A stretch of 64,000 nt of DNA from Corynebacterium tapiri. GTDB lineage: Bacteria > Actinomycetota > Actinomycetes > Mycobacteriales > Mycobacteriaceae. Position 1 is the first letter of the stretch. Each line of letters starts with the position of its first letter. The notes under the pieces were generated by a model, which saw only the letters and a program-made list of their open reading frames with translations, was not told the DNA's origin and searched no databases. The position numbers and the translations under genes were made by a program. This document shows positions 54,950 through 63,672 of this stretch, piece by piece. The stretch is taken from positions 155,649 to 219,648 of the forward strand of contig NZ_VDHJ01000001.1 of NCBI RefSeq assembly GCF_006334925.1, written 5' to 3'.

Positions 54950-55152
54950 TGTTCGTTCTCCTCATCGGTTCCAAAGACTTCTTCAACGGTTTTGCCCAGG
55001 GCCCTGCAGATCGCTAGGGCGAGATACACGCTCGGGGAGTAGTCGCCCTTTTCGATGTTGGAGATCGTTTGCCTCGAGACCCCCGCCTGCTGAGCCAACT
55101 CCGCCTGGGAGAGTTCCTCCCAGCGGCGAAACTTCCGGACCATGTTTTCCAT
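54946..55152 (-). CDS. XRE-family (Cro/CI type) transcriptional regulator
   Basis: A 68-residue single-domain DNA-binding protein. The helix-turn-helix is LSQAELAQQAGVSRQTISNIE at about residues 14-34, followed by SPSVYLALAICRALGKTVEEVF, typical of the YozG-like short regulators. It leads a three-gene operon with two membrane proteins and may repress its own promoter. Confidence 0.87.
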   Translation of the reverse strand: MENMVRKFRRWEELSQAELAQQAGVSRQTISNIEKGDYSPSVYLALAICRALGKTVEEVFGTDEENEQ

Positions 55153-55260
55153 GCGGGTCCTTTCCTTTGCTTTGCGACGGCTTTACTTTTCACCATGTCG
55201 CGGTTGCATGACTAAATGTAAACCCGACTTTACATTGTGTCAAAAGTTGGGGTTTCACAT

Positions 55261-55306
55261 TTGCTGTCGACCGGAAGCCCCACCCCGTTCTTCCGGTCGT
55301 CAGTAA
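55261..55306. repeat. Palindromic repeat, copy 1
   Basis: A 46-bp unit whose arms GACCGGAA and TTCCGGTC form an 8-bp hairpin around a C-rich 14-nt loop. It is flanked by TTGCTGTC and GTCAGTAA. Copy 2 at 55356 differs at four loop bases only, all arm bases being conserved. GCTACA follows both copies a few bases later. Confidence 0.75.
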
Positions 55307-55355
55307 AACGGGTTGCTACACCTAAAACCCCAGGTCGCGCGTAACTAATTCGGTT

Positions 55356-55401
55356 TTGCTGTCGACCGGAAACGCCACCCCGCCCTTCCGGTCGTCAGTA
55401 A
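55356..55401. repeat. Palindromic repeat, copy 2
   Basis: Second copy of the 46-bp palindromic unit, 95 bp downstream of the first, same orientation. All differences lie in the loop, which suggests selection or recent duplication of the hairpin arms. Confidence 0.75.
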
Positions 55402-55420
55402 TCGCATAGCTACAACAAAA

Positions 55421-55455
55421 GGGCCTGACCCCAACTCGACGTTGGAATCAGGCCC
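55421..55455 (-). terminator. Rho-independent terminator of dapD
   Basis: GGGCCTGA (55421-55428) pairs with TCAGGCCC (55448-55455), with an inner stem CCAAC/GTTGG. On the minus strand TTTTGTTG follows. It lies 22 bp after the dapD stop. Confidence 0.87.
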
Positions 55456-55477
55456 CTGGATCAAGCCCTAGGAGGAG

Positions 55478-56449
55478 TTAGTTTGCGTGCAGCTCCGCGT
55501 TGAGCTCGACGGCCTCGGCCTTCCACTCGGTGGCCTCAACCTGGCCACTGACGGAGTTGCGACGCAGGAGCACGCCCGAGGCCCCGGACAGCTGAGCGGC
55601 CTTGACCGTGGAGCCTTCCTCGACTCCTGCTGCGCGGGCAACGGCACCGAACACAGCCACCTTGGAGCCGGCGGTGACGTACAGGCCGGCTTCGACGACG
55701 CAATCGTCGCCAAGCGAAATACCCACTCCGGAGTTAGCGCCCAGCAGGCAGCGCTCGCCGATGGAAATGGTTTCCTTGCCGCCACCGGACAGGGTGCCCA
55801 TGATGGAGGCGCCGCCACCGATGTCGGAACCGTCTCCGACGACGACGCCGGCGGAGATGCGGCCCTCGACCATGGAGTTGCCCAAGGTGCCGGCGTTGAA
55901 GTTCACGAAGCCTTCATGCATGACGGTCGTGCCCTCGGCCAGGTGGGCTCCCAGGCGAACGCGGTCGGCATCGCCGATGCGCACACCGGTGGGGACTACG
56001 TAGTCGACCATGCGCGGGAACTTGTCCACCGAGTAGACGGTGACCGGGCCGCGGGAGGACAAGCGGCCGCGGATCATCTGGAAGTCGGCGACGGGGCAGG
56101 GGCCATAGTTGGTCCACACCACGTTGGCGAGCTTGCCAAAGATGCCGTCCAGGTTGAGGCCGTGCGGACGAACGAGTCGGTGGGAGAGCAGGTGGAGGCG
56201 CAGGTATGCGTCGTAGGTGTCCAGCGGGGCGTCGTCGAGCGAAGCGATCGACGTTGCTACTGCGATCCGTGCAACACCGCGCTCCTCGTCCGGGCCGACC
56301 AGAGAAGCGAATTGCTGAGGCGTTTCTTCCAGGCGTTCGGTACCTGCGGCACTGACCTGGTGGTCGAGAACCGGGGAGGGGTACCACACGTCGAGGACGG
56401 TGCCGTCATGCGTGACGGTGGCGATTCCGCGAGCAAATGCAGTGGTCAT
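55478..56449 (-). CDS. dapD: Tetrahydrodipicolinate N-succinyltransferase DapD
   Basis: A 323-residue trimeric left-handed beta-helix acyltransferase of the actinobacterial type. It adds succinyl from succinyl-CoA to tetrahydrodipicolinate in lysine/DAP synthesis. Hexapeptide repeats run from about residue 155 to 260 ([52 protein letters not shown]). It is followed by a strong terminator. It is the longer of two paralogues in this window (other at 57903) and the likelier housekeeping copy. Confidence 0.92.
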   Translation of the reverse strand: MTTAFARGIATVTHDGTVLDVWYPSPVLDHQVSAAGTERLEETPQQFASLVGPDEERGVARIAVATSIASLDDAPLDTYDAYLRLHLLSHRLVRPHGLNLDGIFGKLANVVWTNYGPCPVADFQMIRGRLSSRGPVTVYSVDKFPRMVDYVVPTGVRIGDADRVRLGAHLAEGTTVMHEGFVNFNAGTLGNSMVEGRISAGVVVGDGSDIGGGASIMGTLSGGGKETISIGERCLLGANSGVGISLGDDCVVEAGLYVTAGSKVAVFGAVARAAGVEEGSTVKAAQLSGASGVLLRRNSVSGQVEATEWKAEAVELNAELHAN

Positions 56450-56465
56450 AATTGAAAATTAGCTC

Positions 56466-57854
56466 CTAGCGAGACGATTCTTCGGTCGTTGTGGTGTCAC
56501 GTGTCGTCCTGCGCCGCGTGAGAAACGACAAAACCACAATAACCCCAACAATCACAGCAACGGAGATCAGCTGCGAGCGAGCCGCCTCGTCAAAGAGCAT
56601 CAGAACGATCAAACCGAACAGTCCGGCCAGCGTTACCCATGCGCCAACGGGGTAGGCCCACATACGTACCGACGACAGCTCACCATTGCGCTCGAGCTCT
56701 GGATGCAGTTTGAGGTAGCTGAATACCACCATCAACCAAATCACGATCAGGCAGCCGCCCACGGCATTAAGCAGGAAGTTCAGCAGGCCCTCCGGGTTCC
56801 ACCACTGCAGCGCGACGGAGAGGAAAGCGAAAATCATCGACAGGACCACTGCATTGACAGGCACGTTCGCGTGCGAGGTCTTGGTCAGGATTCGTGGGGC
56901 ATCGCCCTGCTGTGCCAGGTTATGAATGAGGCGGGAGGTGGCGTAGATCTGCGCATTAAATGCGGACAACAGCGCCAGCACGATGACGGCCTCCATGAAG
57001 CCCACAACGCCCGGGATGTTAGCCATTTCCAGGACGCGGGTGAAGGGCGATTCAGCAGCGGACTCGGCGCCCGAGATCTCCTCGTAGGGCAGAAGGGTGG
57101 CAATGACTGCTACCGAACCGAGGTAGAACACGGAGATGCGCACGATCACGCTGCGCACGGCCGTAGCGATAGCCTGCGCGGGGTCCTCGGACTCAGCCGC
57201 GGCGATGGTGACCAGCTCGATGCCGCCGAAGGCGAAGGCGACGGCCAGCAATCCGGTGGCAATGCCGGTGATGCCGTTGGGTGCGAATCCCGTTTCCTTC
57301 AGGTTGTTCAGCCCAACGAATTCGGTGCCCGGAACGAGCCCGAAGATCAGGGCCACGCCAATGACGAGGAACAGTGTGATCACGGCGACCTTGATAAAGG
57401 CGAACCAGAACTCAAACTCGCCAAAGCCCTTCACGGCCGCGAAGTTGACGATGGCAAAGAACACCACGCACACGAGTGCCGGAATCCAGGGGGCAACCCC
57501 AAACCAGGAGGCCATGATTGCACTAGCGCCGGTCATCTCCGCGCCCATGACCATGGTGAGCATGAACCAATACAGCCAGCCCATGAGGAATCCAGCCCAG
57601 TGGCCGAAAGCCTGGCGGGCATAGGTGGAGAAGGAACCCGAGGAGGGGCGGGCACTTGCCAGCTCACCGAGCATCTGCATCACGAGCACGACGAGCACAC
57701 CCGCGAGGAGATACGCGATGAGGACGGCCGGCCCAGCGGCTTGGATACCCACACCGGTGCCGAGGAACAGTCCGGCACCAATGGCGGATCCCAAACCCAT
57801 CATGGTCAGGTGGCGGGTCTTAAGCCCATTACCCAGCGTGGTTGAGGAGGTCAT
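56466..57854 (-). CDS. Amino acid permease (AroP/GABA permease type, APC family)
   Basis: A 462-residue APC-superfamily transporter with 12 helices. LKTRHLTMMGLGSAIGAGLF and the GxGxxIQAAGPAVLIAYLLAG region are typical of the AroP/CycA/GabP subgroup, which imports aromatic or other neutral amino acids with H+. It lies between the two dapD genes, 16 bp before the downstream dapD, so both may share a transcript. Substrate not predictable. Confidence 0.87.
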   Translation of the reverse strand: MTSSTTLGNGLKTRHLTMMGLGSAIGAGLFLGTGVGIQAAGPAVLIAYLLAGVLVVLVMQMLGELASARPSSGSFSTYARQAFGHWAGFLMGWLYWFMLTMVMGAEMTGASAIMASWFGVAPWIPALVCVVFFAIVNFAAVKGFGEFEFWFAFIKVAVITLFLVIGVALIFGLVPGTEFVGLNNLKETGFAPNGITGIATGLLAVAFAFGGIELVTIAAAESEDPAQAIATAVRSVIVRISVFYLGSVAVIATLLPYEEISGAESAAESPFTRVLEMANIPGVVGFMEAVIVLALLSAFNAQIYATSRLIHNLAQQGDAPRILTKTSHANVPVNAVVLSMIFAFLSVALQWWNPEGLLNFLLNAVGGCLIVIWLMVVFSYLKLHPELERNGELSSVRMWAYPVGAWVTLAGLFGLIVLMLFDEAARSQLISVAVIVGVIVVLSFLTRRRTTRDTTTTEESSR

Positions 57855-57902
57855 AGCCGCCGAGTCTACTGGCCTATACCAATAACATGGCAGGTAGGGG
57901 GT

Positions 57903-58820
57903 CTAGCGCTGGCGGACAGTGGGCACGGAGTAACCCGCTTCCATTGCAACGACCATGTGGGAACGACCGGAAATCTCCGCGCCGGTCAGTGTGCGCCCAT
58001 CCGCTGGGTCGACAAGCTGGGTGTTTGCTTCGAGGACGATGGCCGGGCCGAGGAGGCAATCGTCGCCAAGCGAAACTCCCACCACACCAGAGCCCACCCC
58101 CATGTGGCAGTTCTTGCCGATGATCGTGGGCGGGCGATTGCCCTGCTCGTCGGTGGGCGAGGTGATAGTGGCAGATGGTCCGATGTCGCACCCGGTGCCC
58201 ACGACGGCGCCGGAACTCAGGCGTCCTTCGAGGCGGCACGGGCCCAGCGTTCCCGCGTTGAAGGACACGTATCCTTCCCGCGTCACCGTGGTGCCCGGCG
58301 CGAGGTAGGCACCTAGAGCAACGCGGTCGGCCTCGGAAATGGAGACGTCAGCGGGGACGACGTAGTCGACCATCCGTGGAATCTTGGAGATTCCATAGAC
58401 GTGAATGAGGCCCCGGGAGCGCAGGTGGGTGCGCAAGTATTCGAAGTTGTCGGGCTTGCACGGCCCCTTGTTGGTCCAGGCGACAGTGTTGAGGTGATCC
58501 ATCGCGGAGTCGAGGTTGACCTCTAAAGGCTTGACCATGCGGTGGGAGAGCAGGTGCAGGCGGAGATAGACATCGTGTACATCGATGGGCTCGGCGTCGA
58601 GGTCTGCGATCGTGGTGTGCACCGCTACGTATTCCACTCCGCGCTGCTCGTCGATGCCCACCAATCGATACAGGCTCTGCGGCAGGTCGGCCGCTCCGAG
58701 TCGATGCGTCCCGGATGTGCCGGCCTCGCACAGGCGTGGCTCGGGGTACCACGTGTCCAAAACGGTGCCGTCCATGGCGATGTTGGCGAGTCCAATCGCC
58801 TCTGCTCCGCGTGTACTCAT
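57903..58820 (-). CDS. Second DapD-like succinyltransferase paralogue
   Basis: A 305-residue homologue of the dapD product, with the same N-terminal domain ([32 protein letters not shown]) and a left-handed beta-helix with hexapeptide repeats. It differs in loops, including the insert SPTDEQGNRPPTIIG near the acceptor side, and in a shorter C-terminal end. It could make a related N-succinyl product or be a diverged backup. It is divergent from dapE, with about 32 bp between the start codons. Confidence 0.83.
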   Translation of the reverse strand: MSTRGAEAIGLANIAMDGTVLDTWYPEPRLCEAGTSGTHRLGAADLPQSLYRLVGIDEQRGVEYVAVHTTIADLDAEPIDVHDVYLRLHLLSHRMVKPLEVNLDSAMDHLNTVAWTNKGPCKPDNFEYLRTHLRSRGLIHVYGISKIPRMVDYVVPADVSISEADRVALGAYLAPGTTVTREGYVSFNAGTLGPCRLEGRLSSGAVVGTGCDIGPSATITSPTDEQGNRPPTIIGKNCHMGVGSGVVGVSLGDDCLLGPAIVLEANTQLVDPADGRTLTGAEISGRSHMVVAMEAGYSVPTVRQR

Positions 58821-58852
58821 AGCGGGCTTTACTCTATCGCTAGTGTGAAATC

Positions 58853-59944
58853 ATGTCTTCGCTTGCACTGAGTTCCGATCCCGTTGCGCTGACTGCGGCG
58901 CTTGTCGACGTCCCGAGCCCGTCTCATCACGAAAGCAGAATCGCAGATGCCATCGAGCAGGCACTCCGCGAGCTGGAGGGCGTAGAGGTCAAGCGCGTCT
59001 CCAACACGGTGGTGGCGCGAACCCAGCGAGACTTGGGCTCGCGGGTCATCCTCGCCGGGCATGTCGATACCGTCCCCATTGCTGATAACGTGCCGCACCA
59101 CATGGAAGGCGACATGCTCTACGGCTGTGGCTCGGTAGACATGAAGTCCGGGCTGGCGGTGTATCTGCACACCTTCGCGCGCCTGGCCAATTCGCCTGAT
59201 CTGAAGCGCGATCTAACGCTGATTTGTTACGAGGGAGAGGAAGTCTCCTCGGAGTACAACGGCCTGGGAATCCTCGAACGCGAGGCTCCCGAGTGGCTGG
59301 TGGGTGATTTGGCGCTGCTCGGCGAGCCCTCCGGAGGAGTCATCGAGGCAGGCTGCCAGGGAACGATCCGTGTGAAGGTCACCGGGCACGGCGTGCGCGC
59401 CCACTCCGCTCGCGCGTGGCTGGGCGACAACGCAGCGCATCGTCTGGCGGAGGTACTCACCCGCGTGGCGTCCTATGAACCACGCACTGTCACGGTGGAA
59501 GGCTGCGAGTACCGCGAAGGACTCAACGTGGTGGGCCTGAAAGCTGGCGTGGCCACCAACACCCTGCCCGATGAGGCAGAGATGTTGGTGAATTTCCGCT
59601 TTGCTCCGGACCGCACTCTCGATGAGGCGCTGGAGCACCTCTATGGGGTCCTCGCGGTGGATGGTGAACACGTGACGGTGGAAGTCGACGACGCGGTGGG
59701 CGGCGCGCGCCCGGGCCTGGACAAGCCGGCAGCACAGGCGCTTCTCGACGCCGTAGGGGGAAACTTCCGCGCTAAGTTCGGATGGACGGATGTCTCGCGC
59801 TTTTCTACTCTGGCAATTCCTGCGGTGAATTACGGACCCGGTGATCCGGGATTGGCGCATAAGCCGGAGGAGCACTGCCCGGTTGACCAGATCACGCAGG
59901 TTGCCGACGTTCTCTACCGCTTCTGCACTTCCCCGGTGAAGTAG
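58853..59944 (+). CDS. dapE: Succinyl-diaminopimelate desuccinylase DapE
   Basis: A 363-residue M20-family zinc amidase removing succinate from N-succinyl-LL-DAP. LAGHVDTVPIADN has the first metal His and Asp. GCGSVDMKSGLAV has the bridging Asp, and ICYEGEEVSSEYNG the catalytic Glu. The C-terminal His lies in GLAHKPEEHCP. With DapC and DapD from this window it forms the succinylase branch to LL-DAP. Confidence 0.93.
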   Translation: MSSLALSSDPVALTAALVDVPSPSHHESRIADAIEQALRELEGVEVKRVSNTVVARTQRDLGSRVILAGHVDTVPIADNVPHHMEGDMLYGCGSVDMKSGLAVYLHTFARLANSPDLKRDLTLICYEGEEVSSEYNGLGILEREAPEWLVGDLALLGEPSGGVIEAGCQGTIRVKVTGHGVRAHSARAWLGDNAAHRLAEVLTRVASYEPRTVTVEGCEYREGLNVVGLKAGVATNTLPDEAEMLVNFRFAPDRTLDEALEHLYGVLAVDGEHVTVEVDDAVGGARPGLDKPAAQALLDAVGGNFRAKFGWTDVSRFSTLAIPAVNYGPGDPGLAHKPEEHCPVDQITQVADVLYRFCTSPVK

Positions 59945-59978
59945 AGCGTCGACAAGCGTGCGTTAGGAGAATGACCCC

Positions 59979-60773
59979 ATGACTGAGACACCTGAAACCA
60001 ACTCGCGGATGCTACGCGGCCCCGTGCTCATGCGCTCGGAGGGAGCGCAAGCCTCGACCTACGATCAGCGCTTGCTCGAGCTGGGGGCCGATCACGACTG
60101 GCAGCACGCCGACCCCTGGCGCATTCTGCGTATCCAGGGCGAGTTCGTCTCGGGTTTCGACGCCCTTTCCGGCCTGCCCAAGGCTGTCACCGTGTTCGGT
60201 TCCGCGCGGCTGGGGGAGAACACCCCGGAGTATGCCTTGGGCCGTAAGCTGGGAGCGGCTCTCACCGAGGCCGGATACGCCGTGATCACCGGCGGGGGAC
60301 CAGGGCTGATGGAGGCCGCCAACCGGGGAGCTTCCGAAGCCGGTGGCCTGTCGGTGGGGCTCGGTATTGAGCTTCCGCACGAGCAGAGTCTGAACAAGTG
60401 GGTCGACCTGGGATTGAACTTCCGGTACTTCTTTGCTCGCAAGACGATGTTTTTGAAGTACTCCCAAGCGTTTGTCACTTTGCCTGGTGGTTTCGGGACC
60501 ATGGACGAGCTCTTTGAAGTTCTGTGCATGGTGCAGACCGGGAAGGTGACTAACTTCCCGATCGTTCTGCTGGGGGTCGACTTCTACTCCGGGTTGCTTG
60601 AATGGGCGCACGACCAACTGCTGGGCAAGGGGCTGATCAGCGAGGTCGACACTGATCTGTACCTGCTGACCGACTCTGTGGAGGAGGCCGTTCATCACAT
60701 CGTCCACCGGCATCACGTGATGACGGACGGGCGGCTCAAAGAACCCACCACCACCGACCAGGTGGAAAACTAA
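59979..60773 (+). CDS. LOG-family protein (TIGR00730, cytokinin-phosphoribohydrolase-like)
   Basis: A 264-residue Rossmann-like protein. GGGPGLMEAANRGA and LPGGFGTMDELFEVL are the family motifs (the second is the PGGxGTxxE active site). LOG proteins remove ribose-5'-phosphate from cytokinin nucleotides in plants and M. tuberculosis. In other bacteria they act on AMP or related nucleotides. Starts 34 bp after dapE, in the common actinobacterial dapE-LOG order. Confidence 0.9.
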   Translation: MTETPETNSRMLRGPVLMRSEGAQASTYDQRLLELGADHDWQHADPWRILRIQGEFVSGFDALSGLPKAVTVFGSARLGENTPEYALGRKLGAALTEAGYAVITGGGPGLMEAANRGASEAGGLSVGLGIELPHEQSLNKWVDLGLNFRYFFARKTMFLKYSQAFVTLPGGFGTMDELFEVLCMVQTGKVTNFPIVLLGVDFYSGLLEWAHDQLLGKGLISEVDTDLYLLTDSVEEAVHHIVHRHHVMTDGRLKEPTTTDQVEN

Positions 60774-60791
60774 AAGTACTGGGAGCGGGCC

Positions 60792-61079
60792 GTGATTTCG
60801 TGGATCTTGTTAGTCATTGCCTTGGTGGCGCTGACGGTCCTAGGGACCTACTTTTTCGGACACCTCTTGGGTCGGGGTGAGGTAGTTAGGCCCATCGATG
60901 ACCACGTGGATCACCGAGCTCGCAATGTGGCGGCCGTGCTCGATCGCCGACTCGATGACCTGCAGTTTGAGCTCGTTCCGCGCGGTTATCGTCCTGATCA
61001 AGTGGACGCGGTCATAGATGCCTTAACCATGGAGCTGGCGCGGGCAAAAGCAGGAAAAGACTATTATGGAGCGAGTTAG
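60792..61079 (+). CDS. DivIVA-domain membrane protein (Wag31-like fragment)
   Basis: A 95-residue protein. One N-terminal transmembrane helix (about 2-25) is followed by a short DivIVA-type motif, FELVPRGYRPDQVDAVIDALTMEL. That motif resembles the membrane-curvature-binding segment of DivIVA but lacks the long coiled coil. It may help localise envelope proteins at the pole or septum. GTG start, 18 bp after the LOG gene. Confidence 0.75.
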   Translation: MISWILLVIALVALTVLGTYFFGHLLGRGEVVRPIDDHVDHRARNVAAVLDRRLDDLQFELVPRGYRPDQVDAVIDALTMELARAKAGKDYYGAS

Positions 61080-61108
61080 TACTTTGTCCACCTTGTGAGG
61101 AGCCAGTC

Positions 61109-61276
61109 ATGGCAGCAATGAAGCCGCGGACCGGAAGCGGCCCGATGGAGGCCGTCGAAGAGAACCGGAAGATTGTCACCCGCATTCCCGCGGATGGCGG
61201 AGGGCGTCTCGTGGTGGAGATGACCAAGGAGGAGGCCGGCGAGTTGGGTCGCCTCCTCACCGAGGCCGCCGAGTAG
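61109..61276 (+). CDS. DUF3117 small conserved actinobacterial protein
   Basis: A 55-residue protein, too short for routine prediction. It reads MAAMKPRTGSGPMEAVEE, then IVTRIPADGGGRLVVEMTKEE and GELGRLL, matching the very conserved DUF3117 family. TGAGGAG precedes the ATG. Function unknown; it regularly follows DivIVA-like or LOG genes. Confidence 0.92.
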   Translation: MAAMKPRTGSGPMEAVEENRKIVTRIPADGGGRLVVEMTKEEAGELGRLLTEAAE

Positions 61277-61343
61277 CAACCTGACCTCTGCTCGCCGGTA
61301 CTGAATACCTGCTTGCTGTGGATGACTAGGTACGCTAGGGAGC

Positions 61344-62204
61344 ATGCTTTCCAGTGTCATCGACGTCCTCGCCGACCCCGCTGACGGCTCCGCGCTCAGC
61401 GGGGTTGACAATTTCACTCGCCTGGTTTCTGAGACCGGGCACAGCTACGACGTTGCCCGCCAGGGCTATGTCACTCTCGCCCCGGGGCAGGGGTTGAATC
61501 ACGACGGCGACAGCGCCGAGATGGTGGCCGCTCGCGAAACCTTCCTGTCCGCGGGGCATTTTGCGCCCTTTGTTGAGTCGGTCTCCCATGCCGCTCTCGA
61601 TGCCGTGGAGGAAGCTGGAATCCCCGACGAGGCCGCACCTGTCATCCTTGAGGTAGGCGCGGGCACTGGTTACTACCTTGCCCACACTTTGGATCGCATT
61701 GCCGGCGCGCGCGGCGTGGGCATCGACGTATCCACCGCCGCAGCCAAGCTGCTGGCCAAATCGCACCAGCGCTGTGGGGCCGTGGTGGCTGACATCTGGG
61801 CCGGAATCCCAGTACAGGATGCCTCCGTGGACGTGATTTCTGTGGTGTTTGCTCCGCGCAACCCTGCCGAGTTCGCGCGTGTGCTCAAGCCGGGCGGGCG
61901 GGTTATCACCCTGACTCCGTCGTCCGGGCACCTTGATCAGCTCCGCGAGCCGTTGGGAATCATCGGGGTGGAGGATTCCAAGCTGGAACGCATGCGCACG
62001 CAGGCCGAGGGCTACCTGACCATGGCAGGTGAGCCGGCGCCGATCGAGTTCGACATGACGCTGGACAAGGCCGCCATCGCTGCTCAGGTGGGAATGAGCC
62101 CCTCGGCGCGCCACATCGAGGATCTACCGGCGAGGGTGGAGAAGCTGCCGGAGACCATGACGGTCACCGCGCGTGCCCACCTCACGCAGTGGGTGAAGGT
62201 CTAG
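61344..62204 (+). CDS. RlmA/TlrB-like rRNA (guanine-N1) methyltransferase
   Basis: A 286-residue SAM-dependent methyltransferase with the family start pattern GHSYDVARQGYVTLAP and SAEMVAARETFLSAGHFAPF. The SAM site is ILEVGAGTGYYLAH and VVFAPRNPAEFARVLKPGG follows. RlmA enzymes methylate G745/G748 of 23S rRNA and can confer macrolide tolerance. The N-terminal zinc-ribbon Cys of E. coli RlmA (CPLC and CP) are all replaced here, though the following His is kept. It converges on the GH32-like gene with a 4-bp overlap. Confidence 0.83.
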   Translation: MLSSVIDVLADPADGSALSGVDNFTRLVSETGHSYDVARQGYVTLAPGQGLNHDGDSAEMVAARETFLSAGHFAPFVESVSHAALDAVEEAGIPDEAAPVILEVGAGTGYYLAHTLDRIAGARGVGIDVSTAAAKLLAKSHQRCGAVVADIWAGIPVQDASVDVISVVFAPRNPAEFARVLKPGGRVITLTPSSGHLDQLREPLGIIGVEDSKLERMRTQAEGYLTMAGEPAPIEFDMTLDKAAIAAQVGMSPSARHIEDLPARVEKLPETMTVTARAHLTQWVKV

Positions 62205-63619
62205 ATCCCAGTGCTGCCCGGAGTGTGCTCGTAAGCACGCTCTACGTGGGCTTCACCGGTAGTTGTCACCGTAAATTTCGGGGACCCCTTGATATAGACG
62301 CGTGATGCCATGGCCACCTGGCCACCGTCGGCAAAGACCTCCACTACAGAGCCGTCGACGAAGATGGACAGGGTGTCCGAGTCGTCCTCGCGAAGGGACA
62401 CGCTCGTCGGCTTGTCCTCGGCATCGTGATACGGGTTCATCGAGCGATCGATGGTGAGCGAGGAGCCGGCGTGGCAAACGGTGAAGCACACCCGATCGTC
62501 CTCGTCGCGAACCTCCACCTCGACCATCGATTCGGCGGGGATCTCGCACAGGCCAACCCAGCCGCGAGCGCGGGTTGACTGGGAGATCGCCTCTGGCAGG
62601 CCGGCGAACGGGGTCTGGTAGATCAGCCCGCCCTGGAGAGTCAGCACACGCGGTAGGGACAAGACATTGGCCCAGTCGCTCTCCTTCAGTGAGAGGTGCT
62701 CAGCCGGCTGGTCAGCGCGGCCCGCCCGGTTAAGCAGGCCAAAAATGACAGCCTGGTCCAAGCGCTGCTCATCCGGCAGCGTGCCGGGGGAGTAGTAGAC
62801 GTTGCGCGGACGGGTGAAGTCGTAGCCGTGGTCGATCTGTGTAAAGCCAGTGGTCACCGAGAAAGTGGAGCCATGTAGCTGGCCCACGAGGTAGCCGGAA
62901 ATATCGGCCCCGTCGCGCTCGAGGGTAAGCAGCAGAACGTCGTAGATCACCCCATCGACTTCGTCGCGCAGACGCAGGAGACGCGGGGCGACCATATGCG
63001 TCGTCGAGCTCAGCCCGTGCTCGCCCTCAAAGGTCAGCGGGCCGACGACCGTCCAATCACGGGAGTCAGGGCTCGTGAGGATTACCGGGGTCGGATCCTC
63101 GACCTCGCCGGTCACTGCCAGCATGAGCCAGCCCTCGTGGCCGGCCTCCCGGTTATCCACCTCAGACCATCCGCGGACCACGCACGGGGAGCGGAAGTTG
63201 GTCCATCCCTCGTGGTCGGAAACCACCGTCGACAAGCGACGGCACGAAGAGTCAATTGTGGAGGGCTCGTCGGACACCGAACACGAGCTCTCCAACTCGT
63301 CGATGCGGGCAAGTTCTACCGCTGTTCCCGCAGACGTCACCGACGTGAAGTAGAGGTCTGCGCCCTGCCCATTAGGCAGAACGGAGCCTGCGCGCACGGC
63401 GATTTCTCCTCCGGCCGGGGCGAGCACGTCGTCGCACTCGCTAAAGAAGAACGGTGCGTCGTCTGCGACCACATGACCCCAGCGCGGGGGAGCGTCAACC
63501 TTGGGCTGGAACTGGTAGAAGACGTGCCACGTTGAACCGTCACGAACCACGCCGGCGGGGGCGTTGAGAACACCGGTCTCAGCGGTGACATGGAGCTCGG
63601 GGCGATACTGAACTGGCAT
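62201..63619 (-). CDS. GH32-like protein lacking catalytic residues
   Basis: A 472-residue protein with the overall GH32 (sucrase/levanase) layout. It starts RPELHVTAETGVLNAPAG, aligned to the family start HFTPxxGWMNDPNG, followed by HVFYQFQP and RWGHVVADD. A C-terminal beta-sandwich follows from about residue 335 (VFADGG typical). The three acidic active-site residues are missing: Ala20 in place of the nucleophile Asp of NDPNG, Ser144 in place of Asp in FRDP, and Val210 in place of the acid Glu of ECP. It is therefore probably not a fructosidase, but a binding or regulatory protein. Gene next to glgA. Confidence 0.8.
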   Translation of the reverse strand: MPVQYRPELHVTAETGVLNAPAGVVRDGSTWHVFYQFQPKVDAPPRWGHVVADDAPFFFSECDDVLAPAGGEIAVRAGSVLPNGQGADLYFTSVTSAGTAVELARIDELESSCSVSDEPSTIDSSCRRLSTVVSDHEGWTNFRSPCVVRGWSEVDNREAGHEGWLMLAVTGEVEDPTPVILTSPDSRDWTVVGPLTFEGEHGLSSTTHMVAPRLLRLRDEVDGVIYDVLLLTLERDGADISGYLVGQLHGSTFSVTTGFTQIDHGYDFTRPRNVYYSPGTLPDEQRLDQAVIFGLLNRAGRADQPAEHLSLKESDWANVLSLPRVLTLQGGLIYQTPFAGLPEAISQSTRARGWVGLCEIPAESMVEVEVRDEDDRVCFTVCHAGSSLTIDRSMNPYHDAEDKPTSVSLREDDSDTLSIFVDGSVVEVFADGGQVAMASRVYIKGSPKFTVTTTGEAHVERAYEHTPGSTGI

Positions 63620-63672
63620 GGGGTGAATCGTCCTTTAGCGTCTCGGAGTCGATAGGAAAGAAGAGTCGAAAA

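Larger units (their letters stand above)
55153..55477. other. 325-bp intergenic region with a palindromic repeat pair
   Basis: Holds the XRE promoter on the left, two near-identical 46-bp palindromic repeats in the middle (55261-55306 and 55356-55401), and the dapD terminator on the right. No ORF with a plausible start was seen. Confidence 0.6.

Noticed and set aside
55261..55401. CRISPR array
   Set aside because: Only two units, each a long palindrome rather than a short repeat, with a spacing unlike CRISPR spacers and no cas genes.
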